DNA from: Cyanobacteria bacterium UBA11370
GTDB taxonomy: Bacteria; Cyanobacteriota; Cyanobacteriia; Cyanobacteriales; Coleofasciculaceae
Assembly: GCA_003486645.1 (NCBI GenBank)
Contig: DNGI01000327.1
Coordinates: 2,413-31,123 of the forward strand
DNA: 28,711 nt
Direction: 5' to 3'
The position numbers and the translations under genes are program-made. Within the stretch, counting starts at the first letter, position 1, and the number at the start of each line of letters is the position of its first letter. The notes below the pieces were generated by a model. The model saw only the letters and a program-made list of their open reading frames with translations, did no database searches and was not told the DNA's origin. Below, in pieces: positions 15,873 through 23,266 of this stretch.

Positions 15873-16325
15873 ATGGAGCGTCCTTATTTGAATCAAGAAC
15901 TTCGCCGTTTAGTTGCCAAAAGAGCGGATTATTTATGTGAATATTGTCTTATTTCTGAACATGATACCATTCTCGGATGCGCTATTGATCATATTATTAG
16001 CATCAAACATGGTGGCTCATCACATATAGATAATCTAGCTTATTGTTGTGTTTATTGTAACCGTTTTAAGGGAAGTGATATCGGTTCAATTATTTTAGAT
16101 AAAAAGGAATTTTTTCGCTTTTATCATCCTCGTTGGGATAAATGGGGAGAACATTTTAAACTGAATGATTCTACCATTGAACCTCTGACAAATATAGGAC
16201 AAGTAACTGCTAGAATTTTAGGATTTAATGATCAACCTCGTTTATTAGAACGCCAATTACTTATTGATAATAAAAAATACCCTTCTCCTTCAGCAATTAG
16301 AAGAATGAATACTGAATTTATTTAA
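15873..16325 (+). CDS. HNH endonuclease
   Basis: This 150-residue protein carries a zinc-supported HNH motif: C22-C25 in CEYC, D39-H40 in GCAIDHIISIKHGG, N54 in HIDNLAYCCVYCN, with C59 and C62 and then N63. The N-terminus MERPYLNQELRRLVAKRADYLCEYC and the C-terminus YHPRWDKWGEHF...LLERQLLI are typical of the cyanobacterial HNH family encoded with a small partner gene, which lies 18 bases upstream. It should cut DNA as a nickase or nuclease. The target is unknown. Its 3' end overlaps the convergent PIN gene by eight bases. Confidence 0.9.
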   Translation: MERPYLNQELRRLVAKRADYLCEYCLISEHDTILGCAIDHIISIKHGGSSHIDNLAYCCVYCNRFKGSDIGSIILDKKEFFRFYHPRWDKWGEHFKLNDSTIEPLTNIGQVTARILGFNDQPRLLERQLLIDNKKYPSPSAIRRMNTEFI

Positions 16326-16665
16326 TATTTTTGTTCTGTATTGATAGATCAAGGTATAAAAAATATCTAGAATACTTATACCAACATTGGGTTTGAGTAA
16401 AGCGAGATTCATCAATTTGGATTAGTTGAAATTGTTCCGTAAAAAATGCAGCAGATAGTTGAAGCATTGCTTGCTGGGCTTGGAAAGAGTTGAGTCGTTT
16501 GAAAAATAATGTGAATGTTTCATCTAAAACAAATGTGGTGGTATAGATGAGTGTTTTCTCTGCTATTAAGGTTTGATACAAGCTGGCAACATCTTTATGT
16601 CTACGTTCACCTGCATCATTTAGGGTGAGCCAGCCCCATGTATCAATGAATATTGCATTATTCAT
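16318..16665 (-). pseudogene. PIN-domain toxin (VapC-like), C-terminally shortened
   Basis: From the ATG at 16665 this is 115 residues: MNNAIFIDTWGWLTL with the first catalytic aspartate, then TTFVLDETFTLFFKR with the conserved glutamate. The family normally continues for about 25-30 residues after this point with a SFTD..S motif carrying the remaining acidic residues. Here the sequence instead ends YKYSRYFLYLDLSIQNKNIK, which does not match. The last part overlaps the end of the convergent HNH gene, suggesting loss at a recombination junction. The antitoxin overlaps its start by eight bases. The toxin is probably inactive. Confidence 0.7.
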
Positions 16666-16876
16666 AGAGCGTTGCATCAATTTGTTGGGCAAGATTACCC
16701 TGATTGGTGGCTCCAACAAAGTTAGCTAGTGGATCGAATGGAGTCGAGAGTGAATTAGAGATTTGCTTGGGTTGGAGAGTCCGAATAAATTGTAAGACTA
16801 TTTGGATTTGTTGTTCGCTAAGTTTAGCGATCGCTTCTAGAATTTGTTGGTGTTGACTAGATGAATACATGCTCAT
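16658..16876 (-). CDS. VapB-like antitoxin
   Basis: This 72-residue protein starts MSMYSSSQHQQILEAIAKLSEQQIQIVLQFIRTLQ, a helical dimerisation region, then a polar linker and NLAQQIDATLYE, a C-terminal toxin-binding tail. It overlaps the PIN gene start by eight bases, the usual translational coupling of antitoxin and toxin. With the toxin shortened, it may now be an orphan. Confidence 0.7.
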   Translation of the reverse strand: MSMYSSSQHQQILEAIAKLSEQQIQIVLQFIRTLQPKQISNSLSTPFDPLANFVGATNQGNLAQQIDATLYE

Positions 16877-16960
16877 AAGTATATCTGTTTTTCGAGTTTA
16901 GCAAATTCTTATCTCTATTACATCCATTATCATTTTAAGCTTCCCACCAATCCCAAATGA

Positions 16961-17014
16961 TCGCATACAGTAGGCGTTTCACCATCGCTCATCTCTCCAC
17001 AAAACAGCGATCGC
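16961..17014. repeat. Repeat module A, copy 1
   Basis: TCGCATACAGTAGGCGTTTC-ACCATCGCTCATCTCTCCAC-AAAACAGCGATCGC is a module ending in HIP1. Seven full copies are spread over 16.9-20.8 kb, all in spacers. Nothing else is seen between 16877 and 17081. Confidence 0.85.
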
Positions 17015-17081
17015 TTGCAACAGACAAAAAACTATCGCCTATTAGGGTTGAGGAAGGAGTTAGAACGCCCAAATTTACCAA

Positions 17082-17315
17082 CTAATTTACTAGATAATCA
17101 GGATTTGTTGTTTTAATTGCATCGAGGGAGTATTCGTCGTCTTGACTGTAGGCATTGTTTAGTTGATGCCTTGACAGGCACAACCATGCTTCCCGTTCTG
17201 ATGGCTGTTCTGGTAGGATCGTGACAATCAGTTTTGTGTTTGGTTCCAGTTTGTAGGGTTGATCTAGCTGAATAGACTGCCCATCAAAATGCGCTAACAA
17301 GGAAATAACCTGCAT
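17082..17315 (-). CDS. Orphan antitoxin-like protein (DUF104-like)
   Basis: This 77-residue protein starts MQVISLLAHFDGQSIQLDQP and continues YKLEPNTKLIVTILPE. The pattern of a beta-hairpin with F.G..I.L..P..L..NTKL.V.IL resembles small AbrB/DUF104-like antitoxins that normally precede a PIN toxin. No toxin gene follows. The next 67 bases are spacer running into repeat module A. It may be an orphan left after toxin loss. The assignment is by pattern only. Confidence 0.55.
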   Translation of the reverse strand: MQVISLLAHFDGQSIQLDQPYKLEPNTKLIVTILPEQPSEREAWLCLSRHQLNNAYSQDDEYSLDAIKTTNPDYLVN

Positions 17316-17375
17316 GGCTTGAATGTCTTGAAGACGATCGCTTTCAATGAGTCTATCAAAATTATCCCCAAAAAA

Positions 17376-17404
17376 GCGATGTCTACGACGGGCTACGCCT
17401 ACGC
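17376..17404. repeat. Repeat module B, copy 1
   Basis: GCGATGTCTACGACGGGCTA-CGCCTACGC also occurs at 18947-18975, as a variant at 19708-19736 and inverted at 20849-20876. The surrounding 17316-17555 has further HIP1 sites and no convincing gene. Confidence 0.8.
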
Positions 17405-17555
17405 ATTTCCAATTTCCTCAAAGCGATCGCTCTTCGACAAAGTAGGGAATGTGAGTGCGTAAAAAAATCTCTTCTTTGAGTTGATAATCTAGAAGCGTCT
17501 TATTTCAGAAATATTAAAGATCTGCGGATTAGCGATCGCCAAGAAGTCGTATTGA

Positions 17556-17768
17556 TTATGGCAGTGATGGGTTGAGCATTCCAGCTTGTAGCAAAAGTTG
17601 ACGTTCCTCCACTCTGTCACGACGATTCAACTGCAATAGTCGAATTGTTACCCGACCTTTCGCTGATAGGGGGACAATTTCAGCGTCTTTGAGTTGAAAA
17701 TGCTCATGCCAGAGGTCTTGGCGAGGATGGTAAACTTGTCTTCGCAGGGCGGCGGGGATATATGTCAT
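17556..17768 (-). pseudogene. HNH nuclease with the catalytic core deleted in frame
   Basis: This 70-residue protein begins MTYIPAALRRQV, equivalent to the first 14 residues of the intact HNH protein at 15873 (MERPYLNQELRRLV). It then jumps directly to YHPRQDLWHEHFQLKDAEIV, equivalent to that protein's residue 84 onward (YHPRWDKWGEHFKLNDSTIE). About 69 residues holding CxxC, the HNH residues and the second cysteine pair are absent, with the frame kept. The start ATG overlaps the partner gene stop (ATGA). A nuclease activity is not possible. A residual binding role is. Confidence 0.8.
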
Positions 17769-18130
17769 ACTTCCCTACGAGCTTCCTTAAGTTTTAAGAA
17801 TGCTCTAGCCTTTGCCATTCTGACAATATGCTCTAGATATTGATATCCTTGCCATAGCTGTTCTTCTTTTGAAGTCAAGCCCACCGTGCGATTTTTCTCT
17901 AGTAGGGTGGTGATTTGAGCTTGTAGAGTTTCAGAGGGTCGCAGAGCAATAATATCTTCGGGAGTGGGGAGACTAGCCAGAAATTCAAGAACTTCAGCCA
18001 TCCCTGAAAATCCAACTTGGGTGATCGCGTTAAGTTCTCGCAATCCTAATTCTAAGATTTGAGGGAGTTTGTCTTCAAGGGGGTGAAGTTGGGCGACAAC
18101 ATCATCAGATAGCTCAAAGGTAACTCGCAT
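17765..18130 (-). CDS. Partner protein of the HNH remnant (antitoxin-like)
   Basis: This 121-residue helical protein starts MRVTFELSDDVVAQLHPLED and ends LTSKEEQLWQGYQYLEHIVRMAKARAFLKLKEARREV, the same tail signature as the 82-residue protein at 15606. The stop codon overlaps the start of the HNH remnant as ATGA, so the two are translationally coupled. The N-terminus (VTFELSDDVVAQL) looks like a ribbon or helix dimer region of antitoxins, but this is not certain. Confidence 0.7.
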   Translation of the reverse strand: MRVTFELSDDVVAQLHPLEDKLPQILELGLRELNAITQVGFSGMAEVLEFLASLPTPEDIIALRPSETLQAQITTLLEKNRTVGLTSKEEQLWQGYQYLEHIVRMAKARAFLKLKEARREV

Positions 18131-18183
18131 AGGTGTAGGCTGTTATTTTTAGCCTTTAGTCTAGCTAATATAGATTGTGATCA

Positions 18184-18292
18184 GCGATCGCTCATCTCCC
18201 CACAAAAGAGCGATCTGAAGAGCAGCAGCGCAACGCTCTCGCATACAGTAGACGTTTCACCATCACTCATCTCCTCACAAAAAAGCGATCGC
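18184..18292. repeat. Repeat module A, partial and full copies
   Basis: A partial copy GCGATCGCTCATCTCCCCAC-AAAAGAGCGATC lies at 18184-18215 and a full module A copy at 18239-18292, both ending in GCGATC. Confidence 0.8.
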
Positions 18293-18333
18293 CTTCCCTC
18301 TCTTGCTCCCCCCGAACCCAAGGGGGGCTGGTC

Positions 18334-18372
18334 TCTTGCTCCCCCCTTACTAAGGGGGGCTGGGGGGGTTAA
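18334..18372. repeat. Left 38-bp inverted repeat flanking the DUF559 gene
   Basis: TCTTGCTCCCCCCTTACTAA-GGGGGGCTGGGGGGGTTAA is matched in inverted orientation at 18807-18845 with about three differences. A related half-copy (TCTTGCTCCCCCCGAACCCA-AGGGGGGCTGG) precedes it at 18301-18331. Internally it can fold on its own CCCCCC/GGGGGG. Confidence 0.85.
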
Positions 18373-18423
18373 CCTGGGAAAACACTGATAACGATTAACT
18401 CTCTATAAAATCCAACTACACCA

Positions 18424-18789
18424 ATGACCCAACTTTATAACAGAACATCCGAGAAAGCGAAACGGCAACAGCTTCGACGGAATATGACAAAAGCTGAATT
18501 TATGATATGGCAAAAACTTAAAGGCAAGCAGCTTGAAGGATATAAGTTTCGCCGTCAATACGGTGTCGGTTCGTTTGTTATTGATTTTTATTGCACCGAA
18601 CTGAAACTAGCTATAGAAATTGATGGGGACAGTCATTTTGAAGAGGGTGCCCAAGACTATGACAGAGAGAGGCAGGCTTTTATTGAGTCTGTTGGGATTA
18701 GATTTTTAAGGTTTACGAATGATGAGGTGTATGGGAATTTAGAGGGGGTTTTGGAGAGGATTAGTCAAGAGATTTGGGAGTTATGGTGA
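18424..18789 (+). CDS. DUF559 (Vsr-like) endonuclease-fold protein
   Basis: This 121-residue protein is of the DUF559 family. RRNMTKAEFMIWQKLKGKQLEGYKFRRQYGVGSFVIDFYCTELKLAIEIDGDSHF holds the PD-(D/E)XK-like core: E27 in TKAEF, D54 in VIDFYC and E66-D68 in AIEIDGDSH. RFLRFTNDEVYGNLEGVLERI is the conserved tail. The fold resembles the very-short-patch repair nuclease. Activity is not established for the family. The gene is complete and lies between two near-identical inverted repeats, with only about 50 bases to the left one and 17 bases to the right one, as if both move together. Confidence 0.88.
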   Translation: MTQLYNRTSEKAKRQQLRRNMTKAEFMIWQKLKGKQLEGYKFRRQYGVGSFVIDFYCTELKLAIEIDGDSHFEEGAQDYDRERQAFIESVGIRFLRFTNDEVYGNLEGVLERISQEIWELW

Positions 18790-18806
18790 GTGATGAGTTG
18801 CTGATT

Positions 18807-18845
18807 TTACCCCCCCAGCCCCCCTTATTAAGGGGGGAGTAAGAT
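18807..18845. repeat. Right 38-bp inverted repeat flanking the DUF559 gene
   Basis: TTACCCCCCCAGCCCCCCTT-ATTAAGGGGGGAGTAAGA is the near-exact reverse complement of 18334-18372. Confidence 0.85.
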
Positions 18846-18900
18846 GTTAATTTCAGGTATCGGATAGAACTGCGTGGGTTCCTCCCTACACAAAAGCGAA

Positions 18901-18975
18901 TCGCATACAGTAGGCGCTTCACCATCGCCCTTCTCTCCACAAAACAGCGATGTCTACGACGGGCTACGCCTACGC
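18901..18975. repeat. Repeat modules A and B fused
   Basis: Module A (18901-18950) runs directly into module B (18947-18975), sharing GCGAT. A CTTCCGTAAATCAAAAGCG tail follows, the same tail as at 19886-19908. This shows that the modules combine in different orders. Confidence 0.8.
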
Positions 18976-19045
18976 TCTTCCGTAAATCAAAAGCGTATGT
19001 GAGATATAATTGATTTGATCATCAATCAATCTACATTAATTTCCT

Positions 19046-19309
19046 ATGGATTCTTTAAACCTACGCACAAAAGTTATTGCAGAAATAAATCTTGTCCCAC
19101 AAGATAAATTAGAAGAATTATATAAGTTTATTCATTATTTTAGATTAGGTGTAGAAATATCTCAAGCTTCGCTCAACAAAACTATGCAGTTTGCTGGCTG
19201 TTGGAATGATATGTCGGATGAAATATTTGATAATTTCAATGAAGAAATCAGCACTCGTCGCCAGCAAGCATTTTTGGGGAGAAGAAGTGATGAAGCCAGC
19301 CTTGATTGA
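19046..19309 (+). CDS. Antitoxin of a vapBC-type pair
   Basis: This 87-residue protein has a helical N-terminus LRTKVIAEINLVPQDKLEELYKFIHYFRLG, of the DUF2281-like type often found before PIN toxins. A C-terminal tail NEEISTRRQQAFLGRRSDEAS follows, suited to toxin binding. It overlaps the PIN gene by 20 bases. Both genes are intact, so this pair is probably functional. Confidence 0.75.
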   Translation: MDSLNLRTKVIAEINLVPQDKLEELYKFIHYFRLGVEISQASLNKTMQFAGCWNDMSDEIFDNFNEEISTRRQQAFLGRRSDEASLD

Positions 19310-19694
19310 TACAAATATTTTGTCGTTTTTCTTCCGCAATCATAGTCGGGTTGTTGAGCGTTTTCAAGCCTATCTGAGAGAGCATGAAAAAATTAACATC
19401 AGCCTCATCACCTATTATGAAATTGTCAGTGGTTTAAAACATCGTGACGCACAAAAACAACTTATATCTTTTGGGGAATTTATTTCATATAATACAGTTT
19501 TACCTCTAACTACAAGCTCTACAACAATTTCGGCTGATATTTATGCGAATTTACGAAATAAAGGAACACCAATTGACGATATTGATATTCTTCTAGCAGG
19601 AATTGCCATAGCCAACGATTTAATTATTGTCACCAATAATCTCAGAGATTTTGAGAAAATAGAAAGCTTAGAAATTCAAGATTGGAGTCAGTAA
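19290..19694 (+). CDS. vapC: PIN-domain ribonuclease toxin (VapC-like)
   Basis: This 134-residue protein has D7 in MKPALIDTNILSFFFRN, a conserved glutamate in SLITYYEIVSGLK, and acidic residues in GTPIDDIDILLAGIAIA and VTNNLRDFEKI, the full PIN set. VapC toxins cut tRNA or rRNA when the antitoxin is degraded. The frame is open upstream to 19191, but only the ATG at 19290 starts just before the first catalytic residue, and GGAG lies about 10-13 bases before it. It overlaps the antitoxin gene, as usual for such pairs. Confidence 0.85.
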   Translation: MKPALIDTNILSFFFRNHSRVVERFQAYLREHEKINISLITYYEIVSGLKHRDAQKQLISFGEFISYNTVLPLTTSSTTISADIYANLRNKGTPIDDIDILLAGIAIANDLIIVTNNLRDFEKIESLEIQDWSQ

Positions 19695-19707
19695 TATAGG
19701 ATTGGGT

Positions 19708-19991
19708 GATGTCTACAATTGGCTACGCCTACGCACTCCTGTAAATCAAACAAAAAGCGATCGCATACAGTGGGCGTTTCACCATCGCCCTTCTCTTCAC
19801 AAAACAGCGATCGCACTTCTGTAAAGAAAAAGCGATCGCATACAGTGGGCGCTTCACCATCGCTCATCTCCTCACAAAGCAGCGATCGCCCTCCCGTAAA
19901 TCAAAAGCGATCGCCTTTTTGCAATTACTAAGAAGTGCGATCGCTTGGATGAGCGAGAGGGTATCGTAGACATTGCACCGACAATCGCACC
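19708..19991. repeat. Dense repeat cluster: modules B, A, A, D, C
   Basis: In order: a variant of module B (19708-19736), module A copies at 19757-19814 and 19832-19889, the CCCGTAAATCAAAAGCGATCGC link, module D (19907-19942) and module C (about 19960-19991). There are six HIP1 sites in about 190 bp. The gene-free stretch 19695-20051 is almost entirely repeat. Confidence 0.85.
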
Positions 19992-20051
19992 ATAGGCAAA
20001 ACAAGTGCCAACTGTTAGCATGAAATTATCAAATAATTTTTTGAAAATATT

Positions 20052-20339
20052 ATGCTCAGTTTGAGTGACATTTATCCTCTCTCGGAGTTCCAGCGAGGTG
20101 CGAAAGCTTTCCTGGCAAGGCTCAAAGAAACTAAAGCCCCCATAGTTCTGACTGTTAATGGTAAAGCTACTGCCGTTGTTCAAGATGCTGAAGGCTACCA
20201 GCAACTGCTCGATAGGCTTGAGTTACTGGAATCTATTGTGGGTATCCGCAAAAGTATTGAAGAATTTGAGCAAGGGAAAGGGATACCTCTGAAGCAAGCA
20301 TTTGCAGAACTTCGGGAAAAATATGGTTTACCAGATTGA
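20052..20339 (+). CDS. Phd/YefM-family antitoxin
   Basis: This 95-residue protein contains YPLSEFQRGAKAFLARLKETKAPIVLTVNGKATAVVQDAEGYQQLLDRLELLESI, the classical Phd/YefM fold that binds DNA through its N-terminus. The C-terminal GKGIPLKQAFAELREKYGLPD tail binds the toxin. It overlaps the ParE/RelE-like gene by 14 bases. The module-A/C repeats end about 60 bases upstream, where its own operator should lie. Confidence 0.9.
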   Translation: MLSLSDIYPLSEFQRGAKAFLARLKETKAPIVLTVNGKATAVVQDAEGYQQLLDRLELLESIVGIRKSIEEFEQGKGIPLKQAFAELREKYGLPD

Positions 20340-20673
20340 AATATCTCCTACTGCGGTAGCTGATATAGAACGTATTTTTCTTTGGATCAAGGAGGATTCA
20401 CCAGAAAGCGCTTATCGCTGGGTAAGAGGATGTTATGAAATTATGTTGACGCTGGAAAACTTTCCCCGGCGTTGTGCTTTGGCTATCGAAAGTGAGTATA
20501 TGGGAATAGAGGTGCGCCAACTTCTCTATAAAAAGCAATTCAATATTTTATTTACTGTTAGTGAAGCAGTTGAGGAAGAGCAAGGAATCGTGCGTATTCA
20601 TCGTGTGCGTCGTTGTTCTCAACAAGCACTTCAAAGTATAGATCAACTCTTAGGTGATGAACCAGAAACTTAA
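20326..20673 (+). CDS. ParE/RelE-family toxin
   Basis: This 115-residue protein begins MVYQIEISPTAVADIERIFLWIKEDSPESAYRWVRGCYE, typical of RelE/ParE toxins. Its NFPRRCALAIESEYMGIEVRQLLYKKQFNILFTV strand region and IVRIHRVRRCSQQAL tail complete the fold. ParE blocks gyrase and RelE cuts ribosomal mRNA; the subtype cannot be settled here. The ATG at 20326 lies inside the antitoxin 3' end. A longer start at 20302 is possible but gives an extra tail not usual for the family. Both genes are intact. Confidence 0.88.
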   Translation, partial: VYQIEISPTAVADIERIFLWIKEDSPESAYRWVRGCYEIMLTLENFPRRCALAIESEYMGIEVRQLLYKKQFNILFTVSEAVEEEQGIVRIHRVRRCSQQALQSIDQLLGDEPET

Positions 20674-20710
20674 ACTGCGATCGCACTCAATCTCCCATCA
20701 TCTCCCGCTA

Positions 20711-20970
20711 TCGCATACAGCAGGCGTTTCACCATCGCTCATCTCGCCACAAAAATCGTCATAGAAAAGGGATCGCATACAATAGGCGCTTCACCATCGC
20801 TCATCTCTCCACAAAACAGCGATCGCCTGTGTGGAATCACAAAGAAGTGCGTAGGCGTAGCCCGTCGTAGACATCGCTCTCCAGCTTACGGCATCGTAGA
20901 CATTGCACTGACAATTGAGAAGGTGCGTTACCAAGAGAGCGATCGCAGTCTAGGAGAGAAATGCGATCGC
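20711..20970. repeat. Repeat cluster: modules A, A, inverted B, C
   Basis: Module A copies lie at 20711-20755 (lacking the final HIP1) and 20772-20826, inverted module B at 20849-20876 and module C at 20890-20946. The last HIP1 site I find in the window is at 20963-20970. The stretch 20674-20988 has no gene and marks the right edge of the repeat-rich island. Confidence 0.85.
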
Positions 20971-20988
20971 TAAAATTATTCGTTTTTC

Positions 20989-21951
20989 TCACATATATAA
21001 CTTTTTGATATCAGATTCAGGCACATCAACTGATAAATCATCTGTGTCAGCTTTAACTCCTCTTTCAGCCTCTCTTTCTTGGATTGTTTTAACTTCTGCC
21101 AATCTCGCGGATGCTGGAAGATCGCCTTTTTCTTCATCGTACAGACTAAACCAGGGGAATCCATATTGGGTGTAAGTTTGGGCGCTAATTAGTGTAGGAG
21201 GCGGTTCAAGACCAGTTATTTCTTGGTACTTTTCGCTATTGACAATATATACGAAAATAGAGCCGTAGTTCTCTAGATCCCAAGTCTCTATACCATATTC
21301 GTCAGGATAGATTTTCTGTTTCATCTTCCCTCCTGCCCCAAGCCCCATTTCACTATCAACGGCTTGTGTCATAGGTACACTCTCCAATATTATGTCATCA
21401 TAATTATCTGACATAGGCGGTGGCTGTTCGGGAAATATACCAAGTTTTGGTTCATAGACTAAAATTTGGATTCCGCCAAATTCCTCTACCCCAGTTACTT
21501 GAGCTTCAATCGTATCACCTAAACCGAGAGATACAGCAACAAATTGACGGATGAAACCTTCGCCCACATTTATCCCATCTAGCCAAGGTTGATTTGGACA
21601 AACAACATAGTCTTGTGGATTATCATGCAGATATTCATCCCATCCTTCGCCAGAGATTGCATTAATTTTGCCAACTCCAATTTTAACTGCGTTTGGCTTC
21701 CAGTCTGCCCCATTAAAGCAAAGCCATAGTGCTTCTCGCTGATACATGGGAATAAAGAAGCTATTTAGCTGTTGCCAATTATCTGGGACTTTACCTAGAT
21801 AGTCAGCAACGCGATAAACCGGAAATCTACCTAATCCTGGCGGGAGTGGGTAGATTTTATCGTCATCAGGAATTCTGAGTGTCCGTTGAAACTCAATGGA
21901 AAATCTTTCTCCGATATATATTCTATCGTCTTCGACTGTAATATTTAGCAT
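20989..21951 (-). CDS. Conserved protein of unknown function (PWLDGI..RQFVA family)
   Basis: This 320-residue protein has no signal or membrane helix. Conserved-looking motifs are YPLPPGLGRFPVYRVADYL (about 33-51), FFIPMYQREALWLCFNG (about 65-81), KIGVGKINAISGE, QDYVVCPNQPWLDGINVGEGFIRQFVAVSLGLGDTIEAQVTG (about 113-154) and GGIQILVYEP. I recall this combination from hypothetical proteins of actinobacteria and other bacteria, where no function is assigned. The C-terminal half is more variable and ends in a charged tail. It is the last gene of the co-directional group, 142 bases after the protease gene. ATG start with GGAAAG upstream. Confidence 0.7.
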   Translation of the reverse strand: MLNITVEDDRIYIGERFSIEFQRTLRIPDDDKIYPLPPGLGRFPVYRVADYLGKVPDNWQQLNSFFIPMYQREALWLCFNGADWKPNAVKIGVGKINAISGEGWDEYLHDNPQDYVVCPNQPWLDGINVGEGFIRQFVAVSLGLGDTIEAQVTGVEEFGGIQILVYEPKLGIFPEQPPPMSDNYDDIILESVPMTQAVDSEMGLGAGGKMKQKIYPDEYGIETWDLENYGSIFVYIVNSEKYQEITGLEPPPTLISAQTYTQYGFPWFSLYDEEKGDLPASARLAEVKTIQEREAERGVKADTDDLSVDVPESDIKKLYM

Positions 21952-22093
21952 AGTAACCGCTTTCCAAACTCGATCAGTAAATGAAATAGGGCTTATACAT
22001 AAATGTTACCTATAGGAAGATTCAGTTTCTCTCTTTCTACAGGTAGAGCATTAATAATTAACTTGCATAAGCCTTGTGTGACTGTTTTAGAAG

Positions 22094-23092
22094 TCAGGAA
22101 AGCTTTAAATCTTCAAGGCGTTTTTTTATAATTGATGCCGGGACTGCGACGTTTGATTTCCTAGACTTTCTAGCCCCGAAGTGAATCCCCAAAGCTTTTC
22201 CTGTGTCTAGATCCAGTACAACAGAACCGGAATTTCCTCCAAGTGTAGAACAATCATGTTCAATCACATCAGCTACCCCAGTAATCAGACCAGGTTGTAG
22301 TCTCTTTACGTTAAATACATTATTAAACAGCCGAATCTGAAGCTCATAATCTGCTTCGCGAGAGTCAAGCATTGGATAACCTATGACCGCTACATTTCGG
22401 TTCGGTTGGATTAATTCTTCTGGTAAAAGAATTGGTTGGCTAAGTGGACTGCCCGTCTTATTTGTTTTAGATATCCTTAAAAAAGCAATATCTGGCCCTG
22501 GTCTGTTCTCAATGTGAAGGATCTCTTCTACTTTAAACACCGATTGTTGGATAGAATTGTGTTCTGCTTTGAAATTAATCCTAGCTGTTATAATCTCTTC
22601 ATTATCATTGATACCAAAAACAAATTTATCATTATTCTTCTCAGCAAATTTTTCCACTACATGGCGGTTTGTTATCACAATATCAGGAGTGACAAGCCAA
22701 GCTGTTCCGACGCTCGAAAACTCCGGATGATAACTAAGGTCAACTCTCCCAACTGCCTTAATTGCAGACTCGATATGCGTTCTTGCCTTCTCCAAATGCT
22801 CTGTCCATTGGAGATCTACTATCTTTCCAAAAGAGTCATTTTTGATTAAAAAAACAGGTCTCCCAACTGTAAGAATTATAGCCTCTAAATCTGTCTGAAA
22901 TTCTTTCTCTGTTGGTGTTTTTACCGAAGGAAGTAAGTCATTAAGATTAATATTTGGATTTTCAATTAAAGCTCGCAGATTCTTTTTAACTGTTTCGTCT
23001 TCAGCAAGAATTTGTTTGACGTTATCGGAGAGCTTAATCTCACTTGTTCCATCAAGTATGGATTTCAACACTATTTCTAGAAATGAATTCAT
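22094..23092 (-). CDS. Trypsin-like serine protease with N-terminal extension
   Basis: This 332-residue protein has a chymotrypsin/trypsin-like protease domain from about residue 112 to the end. The triad is complete: H144 in VITNRHVVEKFA, D201 in GPDIAFLRI and S288 in LGGNSGSVVLD. There is no signal peptide, so it probably acts inside the cell. The first 70 residues are helical and unassigned, followed by a linker-helix segment (AIILTVGRPVFLIKNDSF, LEKARTHIESAIKAVGRVDL) that I recall before trypsin domains in several bacterial conflict-type proteases. The extension could be an effector-associated adaptor domain, which is inference. Neighbours on both sides are unknown proteins. A GAG lies about eight bases before the ATG. 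Confidence 0.88.
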   Translation of the reverse strand: MNSFLEIVLKSILDGTSEIKLSDNVKQILAEDETVKKNLRALIENPNINLNDLLPSVKTPTEKEFQTDLEAIILTVGRPVFLIKNDSFGKIVDLQWTEHLEKARTHIESAIKAVGRVDLSYHPEFSSVGTAWLVTPDIVITNRHVVEKFAEKNNDKFVFGINDNEEIITARINFKAEHNSIQQSVFKVEEILHIENRPGPDIAFLRISKTNKTGSPLSQPILLPEELIQPNRNVAVIGYPMLDSREADYELQIRLFNNVFNVKRLQPGLITGVADVIEHDCSTLGGNSGSVVLDLDTGKALGIHFGARKSRKSNVAVPASIIKKRLEDLKLS

Positions 23093-23266
23093 TAGTTTCT
23101 CGTAAAGATTCTCAAATAAAACAAGCGCTTCAGTGAGGGACTATCGCTTCCTGATAGAAACTCATGTCATAGGCTCAAATGCTAAAAATCTTTCGCTGTA
23201 AGGGTTTCATATTTTGCTCTGGCGAGAGTGACAAAAGACCGCTATGGAGATACTCGCTCTCTAGAT

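Noticed and set aside
19719..19931. 70-codon frame with repeated KKRSHTVG peptides
   Set aside because: The peptide repeat is only the translation of module A copies in spacer DNA, with no ribosome site.
19872..20204. 110-codon minus-strand frame
   Set aside because: It is antisense to the phd/yefM antitoxin and the repeat cluster.
19708..20970. CRISPR array
   Set aside because: The repeated modules are regularly worded but differ in order and orientation, there are no unique spacers of constant length and no cas genes are near.
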